Source: a virus. Taken from it: a DNA stretch of 21,759 nucleotides. The notes below the pieces were generated by a model, which did not search any database, was not told the origin of the DNA, and saw nothing but the letters and a program-made list of their open reading frames with translations. A program made the position numbers and the translations under genes. The stretch's first letter is position 1. Each line of letters starts with the position of its first letter. The stretch lies in IMG/VR virus record IMGVR_UViG_3300033273_000557, positions 1 to 21,759 of that record; one strand, written 5' to 3'. Of this stretch, positions 14,366 through 21,528 are shown one piece after another.

Positions 14366-15058
14366 ATGGCACAAGGTTTTGCAACCATCCAGCGTAATGC
14401 TACAAAAGCAAACGCTGGATACACAACTCTGTTTGAGAAAATAACAGAAATGACAGGAGGATCAAAGCAATCGTTCTCCTGGTATAAGAACGCTGTTAAA
14501 AAAGCAGCAATGGATTACAAGAAAGATCCAAAGAAACTGATTAGAGAAGAAAAGATAGACAGCAGAGGTAACGAAGAAGAACCAGATGAGAACTTATTGA
14601 GACGTTATGCTGTCTCTGGTCACCTTTACATGTTTGAATACAAAGCGAAGATGAGACATCTTCCTTACTATGACACATTCCCTCTCGTCTATGTAATCAA
14701 GTCAACTCCAACAGAATTCTGGGGAGCAAACTTACATTACATGACACCAAAAAAGAGAGTAATGGCAGTACAAAGATTATTGGAGGGGAGAATTGACATT
14801 CCTCGCCTTTGCTTCCATAAATATTTAATTGAACAAGTTGATGGATTCCTTTTGGATCTAGCATCAAATGAATGGGACACTGCTATTCTATTGCCAATAG
14901 AAAACTTTGTCAGGAATGTGAAAGGTTCCAACAAAACTCTGCCATACACCAAAGAACTTGTATGGGAAGATGTGGACGAGAGTTACTATGACCGAATCAA
15001 AACGAGAAGAGTCATTCGTGGTTATGGAAAACCCAGAGATACACAGATGGTAAAATAA
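14366..15058 (+). CDS. Conserved structural protein of unknown role (230 aa)
   Basis: I do not recognise a named T4 gene. The product has a basic N-terminal half (KNAVKKAAMDYKKDPKKL). Next comes a conserved-looking centre, with LYMFEYKAKMRHLPYYDTFP, VYVIKSTPTEFWGANLHYM and PKKRVMAVQRLLEG, and a final segment with AILLPIENFV. The tail is basic and reads RVIRGYGKPRDTQMVK. There is no signal peptide, membrane segment or clear enzyme motif. AGGAG ten bases upstream supports the ATG at 14366. It sits between gp4 and gp48. T4 has gp2 (DNA end protector) next to gp4, so a neck, DNA-end or baseplate role is plausible but unproven. Related proteins appear in other marine T4-like phages. Confidence 0.7.
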   Translation: MAQGFATIQRNATKANAGYTTLFEKITEMTGGSKQSFSWYKNAVKKAAMDYKKDPKKLIREEKIDSRGNEEEPDENLLRRYAVSGHLYMFEYKAKMRHLPYYDTFPLVYVIKSTPTEFWGANLHYMTPKKRVMAVQRLLEGRIDIPRLCFHKYLIEQVDGFLLDLASNEWDTAILLPIENFVRNVKGSNKTLPYTKELVWEDVDESYYDRIKTRRVIRGYGKPRDTQMVK

Positions 15059-16222
15059 ATGGCAGCAAAATATCAAGCATACAATTGGTTTAGGGATCCA
15101 GAAACTGGTTTTGTATATTATTACAAATCTAACAATGCATCAAAAGGTCCTGGTTTCTATCCATATGGAGTAAATCCAGAGAAAGGTGGTGATTGGAAAA
15201 AAATAAATGTACCAAAAGATTATAAAACTTTAGTCAAAGAGTATAAGACAGAATTAATTCCGTCTCTCGGGGCTATCAGAGGTGGTGCAAGTCCAATTGA
15301 AAATCCAGAAAAAGGATCTACAATTAGATATCCAGATGCACTTGACATCAAATTTGACACAGATTATGTGCTATTCCAATTTGGAAAATACAAACCACCA
15401 TTTAGTCAAGAAGCAGCAGCACCTGGGCAAGAAGCTTATACTGGATACAACGCATCTATTAATGACTTAGAAATACAAGAACTTGGTGTACCAAACATAG
15501 ATGGAACCAGCAAAACCATCAAAAGTATCATGTTGCCAATGCCACAAGATCTTAGTAATGAATTAAAAAATGACTGGCAAGGAAAATCATTTACAAGATT
15601 GGGAAAGACAGCAATTGCTGCTGCCGCTGGTGGACAAATGGCTATAGTAGCAGCAACGGCTGGTGATTTACCAGGAAATGTCAATGCTCTACGAGAAGCT
15701 TTAACAACATCTGTTCTCAATAAAATTCCAGGTGTTGGTGGAAACATTACATCAAATGATATCTCTGGTGCTACAAGAGGTGTTATCTTAAACCCCAATG
15801 CAGAAGTCTTGTATGATTCACCAAATTTGAGAGAAATTGGAATGGTATTCAAAATGGTTCCAAGAAATGCAGCTGAAGCACAAACAATCAAGAACATTTG
15901 TGATGCTTTTAGAATTGCATCCTCGCCAATTTATGGCGGTGCGGGAGAAATTACAACAGCAGGAACCGATAAAAATCCATTATCACAAGACAACTTTATT
16001 AGAGTTCCTTTCCTATGCAAGTTTGCATTCAGAAGAGGATCAAACAATCACCCATGGATCTCGCAATTTAAACCATGTGCTATCACAAGAGTTCAAGTAA
16101 ACTACACCCCTGACGGAACTTATGCTACATACAGTGACGGTAGTTCGGTAGCAACAGAATTGAGTATCAACTTCTTAGAGAGTAAACTCATCTATCAAAC
16201 AGAAATTGCAGAAGGTTTCTAA
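15059..16222 (+). CDS. gp48: Baseplate tail tube cap protein gp48
   Basis: The 387-aa product is close to T4 gp48 (364 aa) in size and lies with gp53 and a tube-fold gene. The N-terminus is aromatic-rich (YNWFRDPETGFVYYYKSNN). An Ala/Gly-rich helix (about 178-205) is followed by a tube-like C-terminal region: REIGMVFKMVPRNAAEAQTI, PCAITRVQVNYTPDGTYATY and ELSINFLESKLIYQTE. In T4, gp48 caps the baseplate and nucleates the tail tube together with gp54. Its ATG directly follows the previous TAA, and its own stop overlaps the gp53 start as TAATG, so the block is translationally coupled. Confidence 0.75.
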   Translation: MAAKYQAYNWFRDPETGFVYYYKSNNASKGPGFYPYGVNPEKGGDWKKINVPKDYKTLVKEYKTELIPSLGAIRGGASPIENPEKGSTIRYPDALDIKFDTDYVLFQFGKYKPPFSQEAAAPGQEAYTGYNASINDLEIQELGVPNIDGTSKTIKSIMLPMPQDLSNELKNDWQGKSFTRLGKTAIAAAAGGQMAIVAATAGDLPGNVNALREALTTSVLNKIPGVGGNITSNDISGATRGVILNPNAEVLYDSPNLREIGMVFKMVPRNAAEAQTIKNICDAFRIASSPIYGGAGEITTAGTDKNPLSQDNFIRVPFLCKFAFRRGSNNHPWISQFKPCAITRVQVNYTPDGTYATYSDGSSVATELSINFLESKLIYQTEIAEGF

Positions 16223-16875
16223 TGTATTTTTCACTTATTCCAGACATTAAATATGATTTGAAACCAATCAGTTATCCGTTCTCGGAATCTGATTATATTA
16301 CTGCGAAAAATTTCTTCAGAAGATATCAGGTCAATCCAGATCTATTTGACTATGCGGTCTTCTATAAAAAGTATTCTGTGCAGTCAGGTGAACGTATTGA
16401 AAATATCGCAGAAAAATATTACGGTAACGCTTTCTATGATTGGGTGATCATCCTGACTAATAACTATATTAATCCACAGTTTGCTTTCCCTCTTGACTCA
16501 GAAGCATTGAGAAAATCTGTAGAGTATAAGTATGGTGAACTAGAAGCATACTCTGGTATCCACCATTATGTTACCAGTGAAGTAAAGACTGGTAATTTGA
16601 TTGCACTACAAGAGGGATTGATTGTTGATCAGAACTTCTATAGTTCTCCATTTACTTACTGGGATGGATCTCAAACTATTACAGTTCCTGGCAATACTAT
16701 ATGTTCTCCTGTTTCAAACTACGAGTATGAATCAGATGAGAACGAAAAGAAAAGAGAAATCTTTATCCTTAGAAACACTTACTTCAGAAGATTTGTAGAG
16801 GAATTCAAAACTAGAAACCTCTACAAAGAATCGTCTGACTTCATCTCCAAGAGACTAAAAAAGGTCGCAGTTTAG
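16222..16875 (+). CDS. gp53: Baseplate wedge protein gp53 (LysM-like)
   Basis: The 217-aa product matches the gp53 family (196 aa in T4): MYFSLIPDIKYDL at the start, then FRRYQVNPDLFDYAVFYKKY and a LysM-like segment (about 50-90, YSVQSGERIENIAEKYYGN followed by FYDWVIILTNNYINPQF). It has the usual helical C-terminus with a basic end. In T4, gp53 joins neighbouring wedges around the hub. The start overlaps the gp48 stop (TAATG) with AAGG six bases upstream. The last codons and the stop form part of the terminator hairpin at 16859-16886. Confidence 0.85.
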   Translation: MYFSLIPDIKYDLKPISYPFSESDYITAKNFFRRYQVNPDLFDYAVFYKKYSVQSGERIENIAEKYYGNAFYDWVIILTNNYINPQFAFPLDSEALRKSVEYKYGELEAYSGIHHYVTSEVKTGNLIALQEGLIVDQNFYSSPFTYWDGSQTITVPGNTICSPVSNYEYESDENEKKREIFILRNTYFRRFVEEFKTRNLYKESSDFISKRLKKVAV

Positions 16876-16886
16876 TGCGACCTTTT
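16859..16886. terminator. Bidirectional terminator between converging gene blocks
   Basis: A perfect 11-bp stem, AAAAGGTCGCA with TGCGACCTTTT, closes a six-base loop that contains the gp53 TAG. On the minus strand it is followed by six T residues, on the plus strand by TTTTGAG. It would stop plus-strand late transcripts after gp53 and minus-strand transcripts after the gp32 operon. Confidence 0.85.
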
Positions 16887-16943
16887 GAGTGAAAAATTTA
16901 CGGAAAAAATTTTTCCAGTTTTAGGGAATTCAATAGTCAATAT
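16871..16943. repeat. 73-base intergenic repeat, copy B
   Basis: Direct-orientation copy of 13169-13241 (58 of 73 identical, no gaps). It begins in the loop of the terminator, contains the GGAAAAA/TTTTTCC palindrome at 16902-16916, and runs into the last codons of the 61-aa gene. Confidence 0.75.
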
Positions 16944-17115
16944 AGTCACAGGTATCAGGATTCTTTCTCAAGAACTGATGCACGTGACCATGAACATCCT
17001 TTTCCATAGTATGATGTGCCCTGGTGTGGATCACTTCAATCAATCCTAGGAACCCAATCAACATTAGATTAAACACTGTGACTGGGTGAAAGATAACCGA
17101 AGCAATCTTTTTCAT
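16930..17115 (-). CDS. Small single-pass membrane protein (61 aa)
   Basis: The product begins MKKIASVIFHPVTVFNLMLI and has one hydrophobic segment (about 5-28), followed by a His-rich soluble part with five histidines between residues 30 and 46. It is not a typical cleaved signal peptide. The ATG overlaps the stop of the 38-aa gene as ATGA, so its translation depends on that gene. It is the last gene of the gp32 transcript, before the bidirectional terminator. The function is unknown; an inner-membrane or thylakoid location is likely. Confidence 0.6.
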   Translation of the reverse strand: MKKIASVIFHPVTVFNLMLIGFLGLIEVIHTRAHHTMEKDVHGHVHQFLRKNPDTCDYIDY

Positions 17116-17228
17116 CGGGTGAAGTAGCGATCCATACGGAGTTTAATGTAATACATTCCGATGACCCACAGGGAGAAGAGGAACCCCTCCCCGTAGTCCA
17201 TGGAGTTCCAAGCGTGAACTACATCCAT
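17112..17228 (-). CDS. Membrane microprotein (38 aa)
   Basis: The 38 residues begin MDVVHAWNSMDYGEG and contain one membrane-spanning stretch (FLFSLWVIGMYYIKL, about 16-30) with a basic end. The frame is open further upstream inside gp32, but the ATG at 17228 is right because GGAGGAG, which encodes the last two gp32 glutamates, lies just before it. Overlap with the 61-aa gene (ATGA) makes gp32, this gene and the next a coupled set. It is too short for homology by eye; function unknown. Confidence 0.6.
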   Translation of the reverse strand: MDVVHAWNSMDYGEGFLFSLWVIGMYYIKLRMDRYFTR

Positions 17229-17229
17229 A

Positions 17230-18129
17230 TCACTCCTCCGCAAGACGTGCAAAGTAGGACAGGGCATCGTCATCATCAACGACTGCCTCTTCCTTGACGG
17301 GAGAGGGAGCACTCATCTGCTGACGGAACGAGGAAGGTTCGGGAGCAGAGACAGGCTCATACTCTTCATCATCAACGGTAGGCACAGCAGCAGGACGTGA
17401 ACCAATGCCAAGCACAAGGTTCAAGCGACGCTCAAGATCCTCATAGGACTTGAACTGATCCTTGGCAGTGAACGCCTCTAGCGAGTGTTCTTGTTTCCAG
17501 ATCGCTTCAAGTTCAGTATCGTCTGCAGAAAGAGCACTAACACTATCAAACTCAGAGCTATCATAGTTCCAATAACCTGCGACCTTTTTGATCTTCAGTT
17601 TGAAATTGGCACCTTCCCAAAGGTCAAAGACGTTGACAGGAGTCTCGTCTTGGAACTCAGGTTGCATGGCAGCGAGGATCTTATCATGGATCTTCTTGCC
17701 ATACTTGTAGAGGAACACCTTGCCCTCGTTCTCAGGGTGCTTAGGATCCTTCACGACATAGATGTTGCTGTAATACTGGAGCTTACGCTTCTGCTTACGA
17801 GCAGTCTCTTTGTCTTCATCACTACCGCTGTTCCAGAGACGGCGGTTCACTTCACCAACAGGGTCTTTCTCACCCAGTGTAGTCAAAGAATTCTCAATGT
17901 ACCAACCACCAGGACCTTGGAAGGCGTGGGAGTACAGTTTTGCCCAGGGAATAGTTTCCCCTTCAGGGGCGGGGAGGAAACGGATAACAGCATACCCGTT
18001 GCCAGAAGCGTCAACCTCTGGTTTCCAGAAACGATCATCAACATTCTTATTGCTGGATGACTTTTCAAGTTCCTTCTGGAGGAAGTCAAAGTTGTTCTGG
18101 GATTTACGCTTCAGATCTGCGAAAGACAT
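17230..18129 (-). CDS. gp32: Single-stranded DNA-binding protein gp32
   Basis: The 299-aa product matches T4 gp32 (301 aa). Residues 6-10 LKRKS correspond to the T4 cooperativity motif. NGYAVIRFLP, GGWYIENS, NIYVVKDPKHPENEGKVF and LWEGANFKLKIKKV form the OB-fold core, and KDQFKSYEDLERR precedes an acidic tail ending LSYFARLAEE. It coats ssDNA in replication, recombination and repair and recruits partners through the tail. The whole protein contains no cysteine, so the structural zinc site of T4 gp32 (H64, C77, C87, C90) is lost. GAGGTAA lies before the ATG at 18129. The gene is more GC-rich than the tail genes. A strong early-type promoter precedes it. Confidence 0.95.
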   Translation of the reverse strand: MSFADLKRKSQNNFDFLQKELEKSSSNKNVDDRFWKPEVDASGNGYAVIRFLPAPEGETIPWAKLYSHAFQGPGGWYIENSLTTLGEKDPVGEVNRRLWNSGSDEDKETARKQKRKLQYYSNIYVVKDPKHPENEGKVFLYKYGKKIHDKILAAMQPEFQDETPVNVFDLWEGANFKLKIKKVAGYWNYDSSEFDSVSALSADDTELEAIWKQEHSLEAFTAKDQFKSYEDLERRLNLVLGIGSRPAAVPTVDDEEYEPVSAPEPSSFRQQMSAPSPVKEEAVVDDDDALSYFARLAEE

Positions 18130-18218
18130 TTGGATTACCTCGGATTAGTTTGGATTTGGTTTGTGTGTTGGGTCTTACGTACAGTCAAGTCTCCCCGACT
18201 CATCTGCCCAACGAAGTT

Positions 18219-18247
18219 AGTATAACAGGTGGCAGGTCAGGCGTCAA
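18219..18247 (-). promoter_or_regulatory. Sigma70-type promoter for gp32
   Basis: TTGACG (18247-18242), 17 bases and TATACT (18224-18219) on the minus strand lie about 90 bases before gp32. The -35 box overlaps the TGA stop of the DUF1825 gene. The leader contains a small AGTC/GACT hairpin around GGGGA (18188-18200). T4 gp32 controls its own translation through a leader structure, but this hairpin is too small to claim that here. Confidence 0.7.
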
Positions 18248-18588
18248 TCCCCTGTGCCACTTTCAAGAATTTCCTTGAACTCACGGACCTTACCCAGGAG
18301 TTCGTCAAACATGTCGTTGGGATTGAGATTTTCGTTCCCACCCAACAAAACAACTGCCTGCTTGATGCTCTCGGCAACAGACTGTGCCTCAGGGTCATCA
18401 CTTAAACAGATGCGAGCATGAAAAATCTTTTGTTTTTCAATTAACTTTTCCAGTGCTTCAAAGTATTCTAACTTTCTCTCCTTATCAAGAAGAGTAAGAT
18501 TCATTGCACAGCGGAAACAAAACTCTTGCAGTGTGGTCATCTCTTGGATGTCACCACGTACTAATTCAGATTGAAAGAATTTACTCAT
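18244..18588 (-). CDS. DUF1825 family protein, shared with cyanobacteria
   Basis: The 114-aa product begins MSKFFQSELVRGDIQEMTTL and continues with DKERKLEYFEALEKLIEKQK, a DDPEAQSVAESIKQ segment and a C-terminal MFDELLGKVREFKEI helix. This matches my memory of DUF1825, an all-helical family of unknown function found in cyanobacteria (pattern FFDSEIVQ, then an acidic/basic helix set). The gene starts in an ATGA overlap with gp33. In T4 the slot between genes 33 and 32 holds gene 59, the helicase loader; this protein is half its length and unlike it. A host-derived replication or regulatory role is possible but unknown. Confidence 0.7.
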   Translation of the reverse strand: MSKFFQSELVRGDIQEMTTLQEFCFRCAMNLTLLDKERKLEYFEALEKLIEKQKIFHARICLSDDPEAQSVAESIKQAVVLLGGNENLNPNDMFDELLGKVREFKEILESGTGD

Positions 18589-18806
18589 ACCAACATCAAC
18601 TTTGCTCTGGACGTTTTCTTGATAAAATTTAACTTCTGTGCTTCATATTTAAGCTTCTCCTTTAAAGGTTTTGAGATTAGTTTGGGTACGGATTCCACTT
18701 CAATCTCATTTAGTTCACAGAGATGCAGGACAGCATCAATATAATTCATGTCTTGATTACTGAGAGCAATCTTTTCAACTTCTTGAGAGAACTTCGCACT
18801 AGTCAT
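18585..18806 (-). CDS. gp33: Late transcription coactivator gp33
   Basis: The 73-aa product begins MTSAKFSQEVEKIAL and contains NYIDAVLHLCEL, then VPKLISKPLKEKLKYEAQKLNFI. It resembles the short gp33 of cyanophages, and gene 33 lies near 32 in T4 as well. gp33 bridges host RNA polymerase and the sliding clamp gp45 to activate late promoters with gp55. The frame extends to 18839, but the ATG at 18806 has GGAAG at the right distance, whereas the upstream ATG would overlap the exonuclease and lacks a ribosome site. The stop overlaps the DUF1825 start (ATGA). Similarity is recognisable but not strong. Confidence 0.65.
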   Translation of the reverse strand: MTSAKFSQEVEKIALSNQDMNYIDAVLHLCELNEIEVESVPKLISKPLKEKLKYEAQKLNFIKKTSRAKLMLV

Positions 18807-18810
18807 AAAT

Positions 18811-19509
18811 TTATCTTCCAATAAGTTCTTTTTTTCCATATCGTGTCTTGTATTCGTCTATGTACTGGATTAATTGCAAAAGATATTCCTTCTTCGGCGG
18901 AACAACCTTGACCTGTGTCTCTCCGTTTTCACAGGCAACGATAGTAACCAGTTGCTTAACACTCAATCCATAGAGCTCTTGAAGACAGCAAGCGTATGCC
19001 GTTTCCTGAACAAAGTAATCGTATAGGTAACTATCTCTCTTTGGTTCAGCAGCTGTCTTGAAGTCAATGATAGATAATACTCCATCAAACTCAGCGATGC
19101 AATCAACGCGACCAGCAACTTCTAGTTGGTCGGAATAAAGTGCTGCCTCTTGTAGGTAAATATTATTTATGCGGTCCAAAACATCCCTAGAATGCTGGAA
19201 CATGAGTACAGGAAGAGGATACTTCTTGTACTCTTTTAGATCCAGTTTGTTGTTGAAGTAATCTTCAGCAATAGAATGATACTTTGTTCCGCGTCCTGCT
19301 GAACGTGCAGAAATGTTTGCTGCTTTCTCTTTACCGACACGTGCTCTCCATTTAGCAAGACCTGCTTGCTTCCTGGCGTTATTGCTAATCACGGTGGTGA
19401 TTGACGGATATTGATTGCCAGATGGTGTAAGGTAGACACGTTTCCCATCCACCATTTGTGCGGTCATCTCAACAGGAGTCAGATCACCAACATGATTAAA
19501 CAATTGCAT
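18811..19509 (-). CDS. PD-(D/E)XK exonuclease
   Basis: The 232-aa product carries the RecB/MGME1-like nuclease pattern. GTKYHSIAED (H78) and the LQEAALYS glutamate (E121) are followed by AGRVDCIAEFDG (D136) and IIDFKTA (D149, K151). A VQETAYACCLQ helix supplies the Q-x-x-x-Y motif. Nucleases of this family degrade DNA from ends in repair, recombination or host DNA breakdown. The start overlaps the phoH stop in TAATG. Comparable exonucleases are common in cyanophages beside phoH and gp33. Catalytic residues are complete, so activity is likely; the natural substrate is unknown. Confidence 0.85.
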   Translation of the reverse strand: MQLFNHVGDLTPVEMTAQMVDGKRVYLTPSGNQYPSITTVISNNARKQAGLAKWRARVGKEKAANISARSAGRGTKYHSIAEDYFNNKLDLKEYKKYPLPVLMFQHSRDVLDRINNIYLQEAALYSDQLEVAGRVDCIAEFDGVLSIIDFKTAAEPKRDSYLYDYFVQETAYACCLQELYGLSVKQLVTIVACENGETQVKVVPPKKEYLLQLIQYIDEYKTRYGKKELIGR

Positions 19510-20261
19510 TACAAACCAAGCGTCATTTTACTAATCAGATAAGACTTAACAAGTCCAGAGCGTACAATATCATTGACTCCAAATTCTACCATAGAAAACT
19601 CTTCCATGTTCTCAAGGATTCTTTGGAAATCAAGGATGCCATTGCGTTCATTTGTTTTCTGTAGGTCAGACTGATTGACATCACCACAGAAAATGATCTT
19701 ACTATCTTGACCAATACGAGTCATGATTGAATCAAGTTCGTGGAAGTTCAGGTTCTGACACTCGTCAACAATGATGATTGCATTGTCAAGAGTTGTACCA
19801 CGAAGGAAAGATGTGGACCAGAAAGAGACAGTCTCTTGATGCTTCAGATTTTCATACAGCATCTCAAAACTATTGTCGTCTGGCATCTCAAACATATGCT
19901 TCACCATATTCTTGTATGGAATTTGGTAAAGAGATGCCTTATCTTCATGTGTGCCAGGAAGGAAACCAATCTCTCTGGTAGCGACAAGTGAGCGGACAAT
20001 ATAAAGTTTTTCGTATGGAGAATTCTCATCCAAGATATCTTGGAGTGCCAGGTACAAACCAATGAATGTTTTACCTGTACCAGCAGCACCATAAGCAAAG
20101 ATATTCTTTCCTTGCTCCCACTGATCAAAGAAGATTTCTTGGTTCTCTGTCAGTGGTGTGATATCAAGAAGGTAAGACTCATTGATTGGTTTCTTACGCT
20201 TCATCTGTTTCTTGGACATCCCGCTAGGAACGGGAGTTTTGTTTCCTCTACCTCTTGCCAT
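19509..20261 (-). CDS. phoH: PhoH-like ATPase
   Basis: The 250-aa product has the PhoH P-loop ATPase core: NQEIFFDQWEQGKNIFAYG leads into Walker A GAAGTGKT (58-65). IVRSLVATREIGFLPG follows, then Walker B IIIVDECQN (162-170, with D166 and E167), and IIFCGDVNQSDL later. The N-terminal 30 residues are basic and probably disordered. phoH is nearly universal in marine cyanophages and is used as a diversity marker. Its role is uncertain; phosphate stress and RNA metabolism have both been suggested. It lies between a small ORF and the exonuclease with no promoter seen, so it belongs to the thyX transcript. Confidence 0.92.
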   Translation of the reverse strand: MARGRGNKTPVPSGMSKKQMKRKKPINESYLLDITPLTENQEIFFDQWEQGKNIFAYGAAGTGKTFIGLYLALQDILDENSPYEKLYIVRSLVATREIGFLPGTHEDKASLYQIPYKNMVKHMFEMPDDNSFEMLYENLKHQETVSFWSTSFLRGTTLDNAIIIVDECQNLNFHELDSIMTRIGQDSKIIFCGDVNQSDLQKTNERNGILDFQRILENMEEFSMVEFGVNDIVRSGLVKSYLISKMTLGL

Positions 20262-20264
20262 AAT

Positions 20265-20528
20265 TTACCACTGATAACCGTCTTTGTGTCGTGTTGAGTT
20301 CCCGTAACCAGGAACTTCTTTTACTTTGGACATTACATCCTTCCAACCAGGGTGGGTCTTGGACATTTTATCACGCCAGTCACCGACTTCGCCAGCACCA
20401 GCACAACCTTTTGACCAATCCTTATCCCAGTCGGGGTTCTCTTCTTTCCAAGACATGTATTCTTTCATAGACATGTGAAGTTCTTTCTCTTCACCTGTCT
20501 TTAAATTTTTCACAGGATACGTAGGCAT
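20265..20528 (-). CDS. Small phage protein, degenerate FmdB-like start (87 aa)
   Basis: The product begins MPTYPVKNLKTGEEKELHMS, like short phage proteins related to the FmdB zinc-ribbon regulators (MPTY plus a strand pair), but the paired zinc cysteines are missing. A Trp- and Lys-rich region follows (KEYMSWKEENPDWDKDW), then a basic C-terminus. The ATG at 20528 overlaps the thyX stop as TAATG, with GGAG eight bases upstream; a GTG nine bases further upstream is less likely. It is probably common to cyanophages. The FmdB link is weak and the function unknown. Confidence 0.65.
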   Translation of the reverse strand: MPTYPVKNLKTGEEKELHMSMKEYMSWKEENPDWDKDWSKGCAGAGEVGDWRDKMSKTHPGWKDVMSKVKEVPGYGNSTRHKDGYQW

Positions 20529-21166
20529 TAAATCCACTCCAAAGCTTCAGCACAGATAGGAAATTGTTCGCAGAACACACGCTTAGCATCGTTAGCGATG
20601 TCCATGTGTTCTTTCTGGGTGCCGTGAGCACTCCGTAGATCTATATAGTGGATCCAAGAACGAACAGATCCCGTCATGTAGATGCGGGTTGGTGTTGCTA
20701 ACGGAAGCACAAAACGAGAACACTCCTTTGCGATTGATGCGTCAAGCATATCCTTGTAGAGTTTCATACCCTCTTCAAAGTGTCTCTTGATCCTGATCTC
20801 AAAGTCTTGCTTAGTGAAAGGATCAACGTCATCAATAGAGTTCTGACGGTTCTTTGTATCCTGACGACGAAGATCAAACAGAGGGATCTCATCTGCCAAC
20901 ATAGAACTGTCAGCATACCGTTGGGAAAACTCTTGATATGTGAAGCTACGGTGACGCAGCACTTGAGCTGCGATTCCCCTGGTAGTTTCAATCTCCAGGG
21001 TCATGTGTGCTTGCTCAAACACGGACCAGTGGTTGTGTTTGATGCAATACTTTAACAGACCAGCGACCTTAGGGTTCTCCTGGTTGTTCGGGTTGCTCAC
21101 CCTTGCCACGTACCCCATCGTCTTCTCCGCGTCGGGAGTGACCGTCACCAATTTCACTGAATTCAT
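20528..21166 (-). CDS. thyX: Flavin-dependent thymidylate synthase
   Basis: The 212-aa product has the ThyX signature RHRSFTYQEFSQR (71-83). The usual RHR-x2-S-x4-S-x-R is present with Thr in place of the first Ser. E79 and S81 are kept, and the C-terminal region shows SVRSWIHYIDLRSAHGTQKEH. ThyX makes dTMP from dUMP using FAD and methylene-tetrahydrofolate, supplying thymidine for phage DNA. Unlike T4, which uses td, cyanophages often carry thyX. AGGA eight bases before the ATG at 21166 supports the start, although this places 98 bases inside the end of the upstream ORF. Confidence 0.95.
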   Translation of the reverse strand: MNSVKLVTVTPDAEKTMGYVARVSNPNNQENPKVAGLLKYCIKHNHWSVFEQAHMTLEIETTRGIAAQVLRHRSFTYQEFSQRYADSSMLADEIPLFDLRRQDTKNRQNSIDDVDPFTKQDFEIRIKRHFEEGMKLYKDMLDASIAKECSRFVLPLATPTRIYMTGSVRSWIHYIDLRSAHGTQKEHMDIANDAKRVFCEQFPICAEALEWI

Positions 21167-21341
21167 TGCTAAATCCTTTCTCCTGCTTGCGTCGTAGTTG
21201 TTTTTCTTTCAGTTGTATTTTAGCACGGCGAAGTTGAATCGCCATGTACAAGAGTTCTTCCTCTGTGTACAGTTTAGGATTCTTCTTTGCTTCTTTGATT
21301 GCCTTTTTCGCTAAGCGAATTTGGTCTTTGAGTCGTGTCAT
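21069..21341 (-). CDS. Basic helical small protein overlapping thyX (90 aa)
   Basis: The first 55 residues are a basic helix rich in Lys, Arg and Leu (MTRLKDQIRLAKKAIKEAKK, then YTEEELLYMAIQLRRAKIQL). The last 35 are hydrophilic and low in complexity (EDDGVRGKGEQPEQPGEP). That end is encoded entirely within the first third of thyX in another frame, so it may be the by-product of a lost stop codon. The ATG follows the TAA of the 54-aa gene immediately, which points to coupled translation. It could bind nucleic acid, but no domain is recognised. Confidence 0.6.
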   Translation of the reverse strand: MTRLKDQIRLAKKAIKEAKKNPKLYTEEELLYMAIQLRRAKIQLKEKQLRRKQEKGFSNEFSEIGDGHSRRGEDDGVRGKGEQPEQPGEP

Positions 21342-21506
21342 TTAATCTGCGTATCCATCGTCGTCATCCCTCCCTTGATAAAAACCAAATTTTGGATTGC
21401 CTACTTCACTTTTGTAAGCATCAACGTCTGAGTATACTTCACTCTCCAAAACTTGGACAAGAGACTTTAGATTTTTGACAACAAGTTTTAGTTTCTCTCT
21501 GTCCAT
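21342..21506 (-). CDS. Small acidic-tailed phage protein (54 aa)
   Basis: The product begins MDREKLKLVVKNLKSLVQVL, an amphipathic helix, and ends in an aspartate-rich tail (RDDDDGYAD). It is the first gene after the promoter at 21529-21557, with about 15-20 bases of leader and no convincing Shine-Dalgarno sequence. Its TAA directly touches the next ATG. Similar short proteins occur in T4-like cyanophages, function unknown. Confidence 0.65.
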   Translation of the reverse strand: MDREKLKLVVKNLKSLVQVLESEVYSDVDAYKSEVGNPKFGFYQGRDDDDGYAD

Positions 21507-21528
21507 ATATTTATGGTAAGGTGTTCTT

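Noticed and set aside
15436-15897. 153-aa minus-strand open frame
   Set aside because: Antisense to gp48, with no ribosome site; gp48 coding is better supported.
17485-18060. 191-aa plus-strand open frame
   Set aside because: It lies wholly opposite gp32, whose family match is clear; no ribosome site or recognisable domain.
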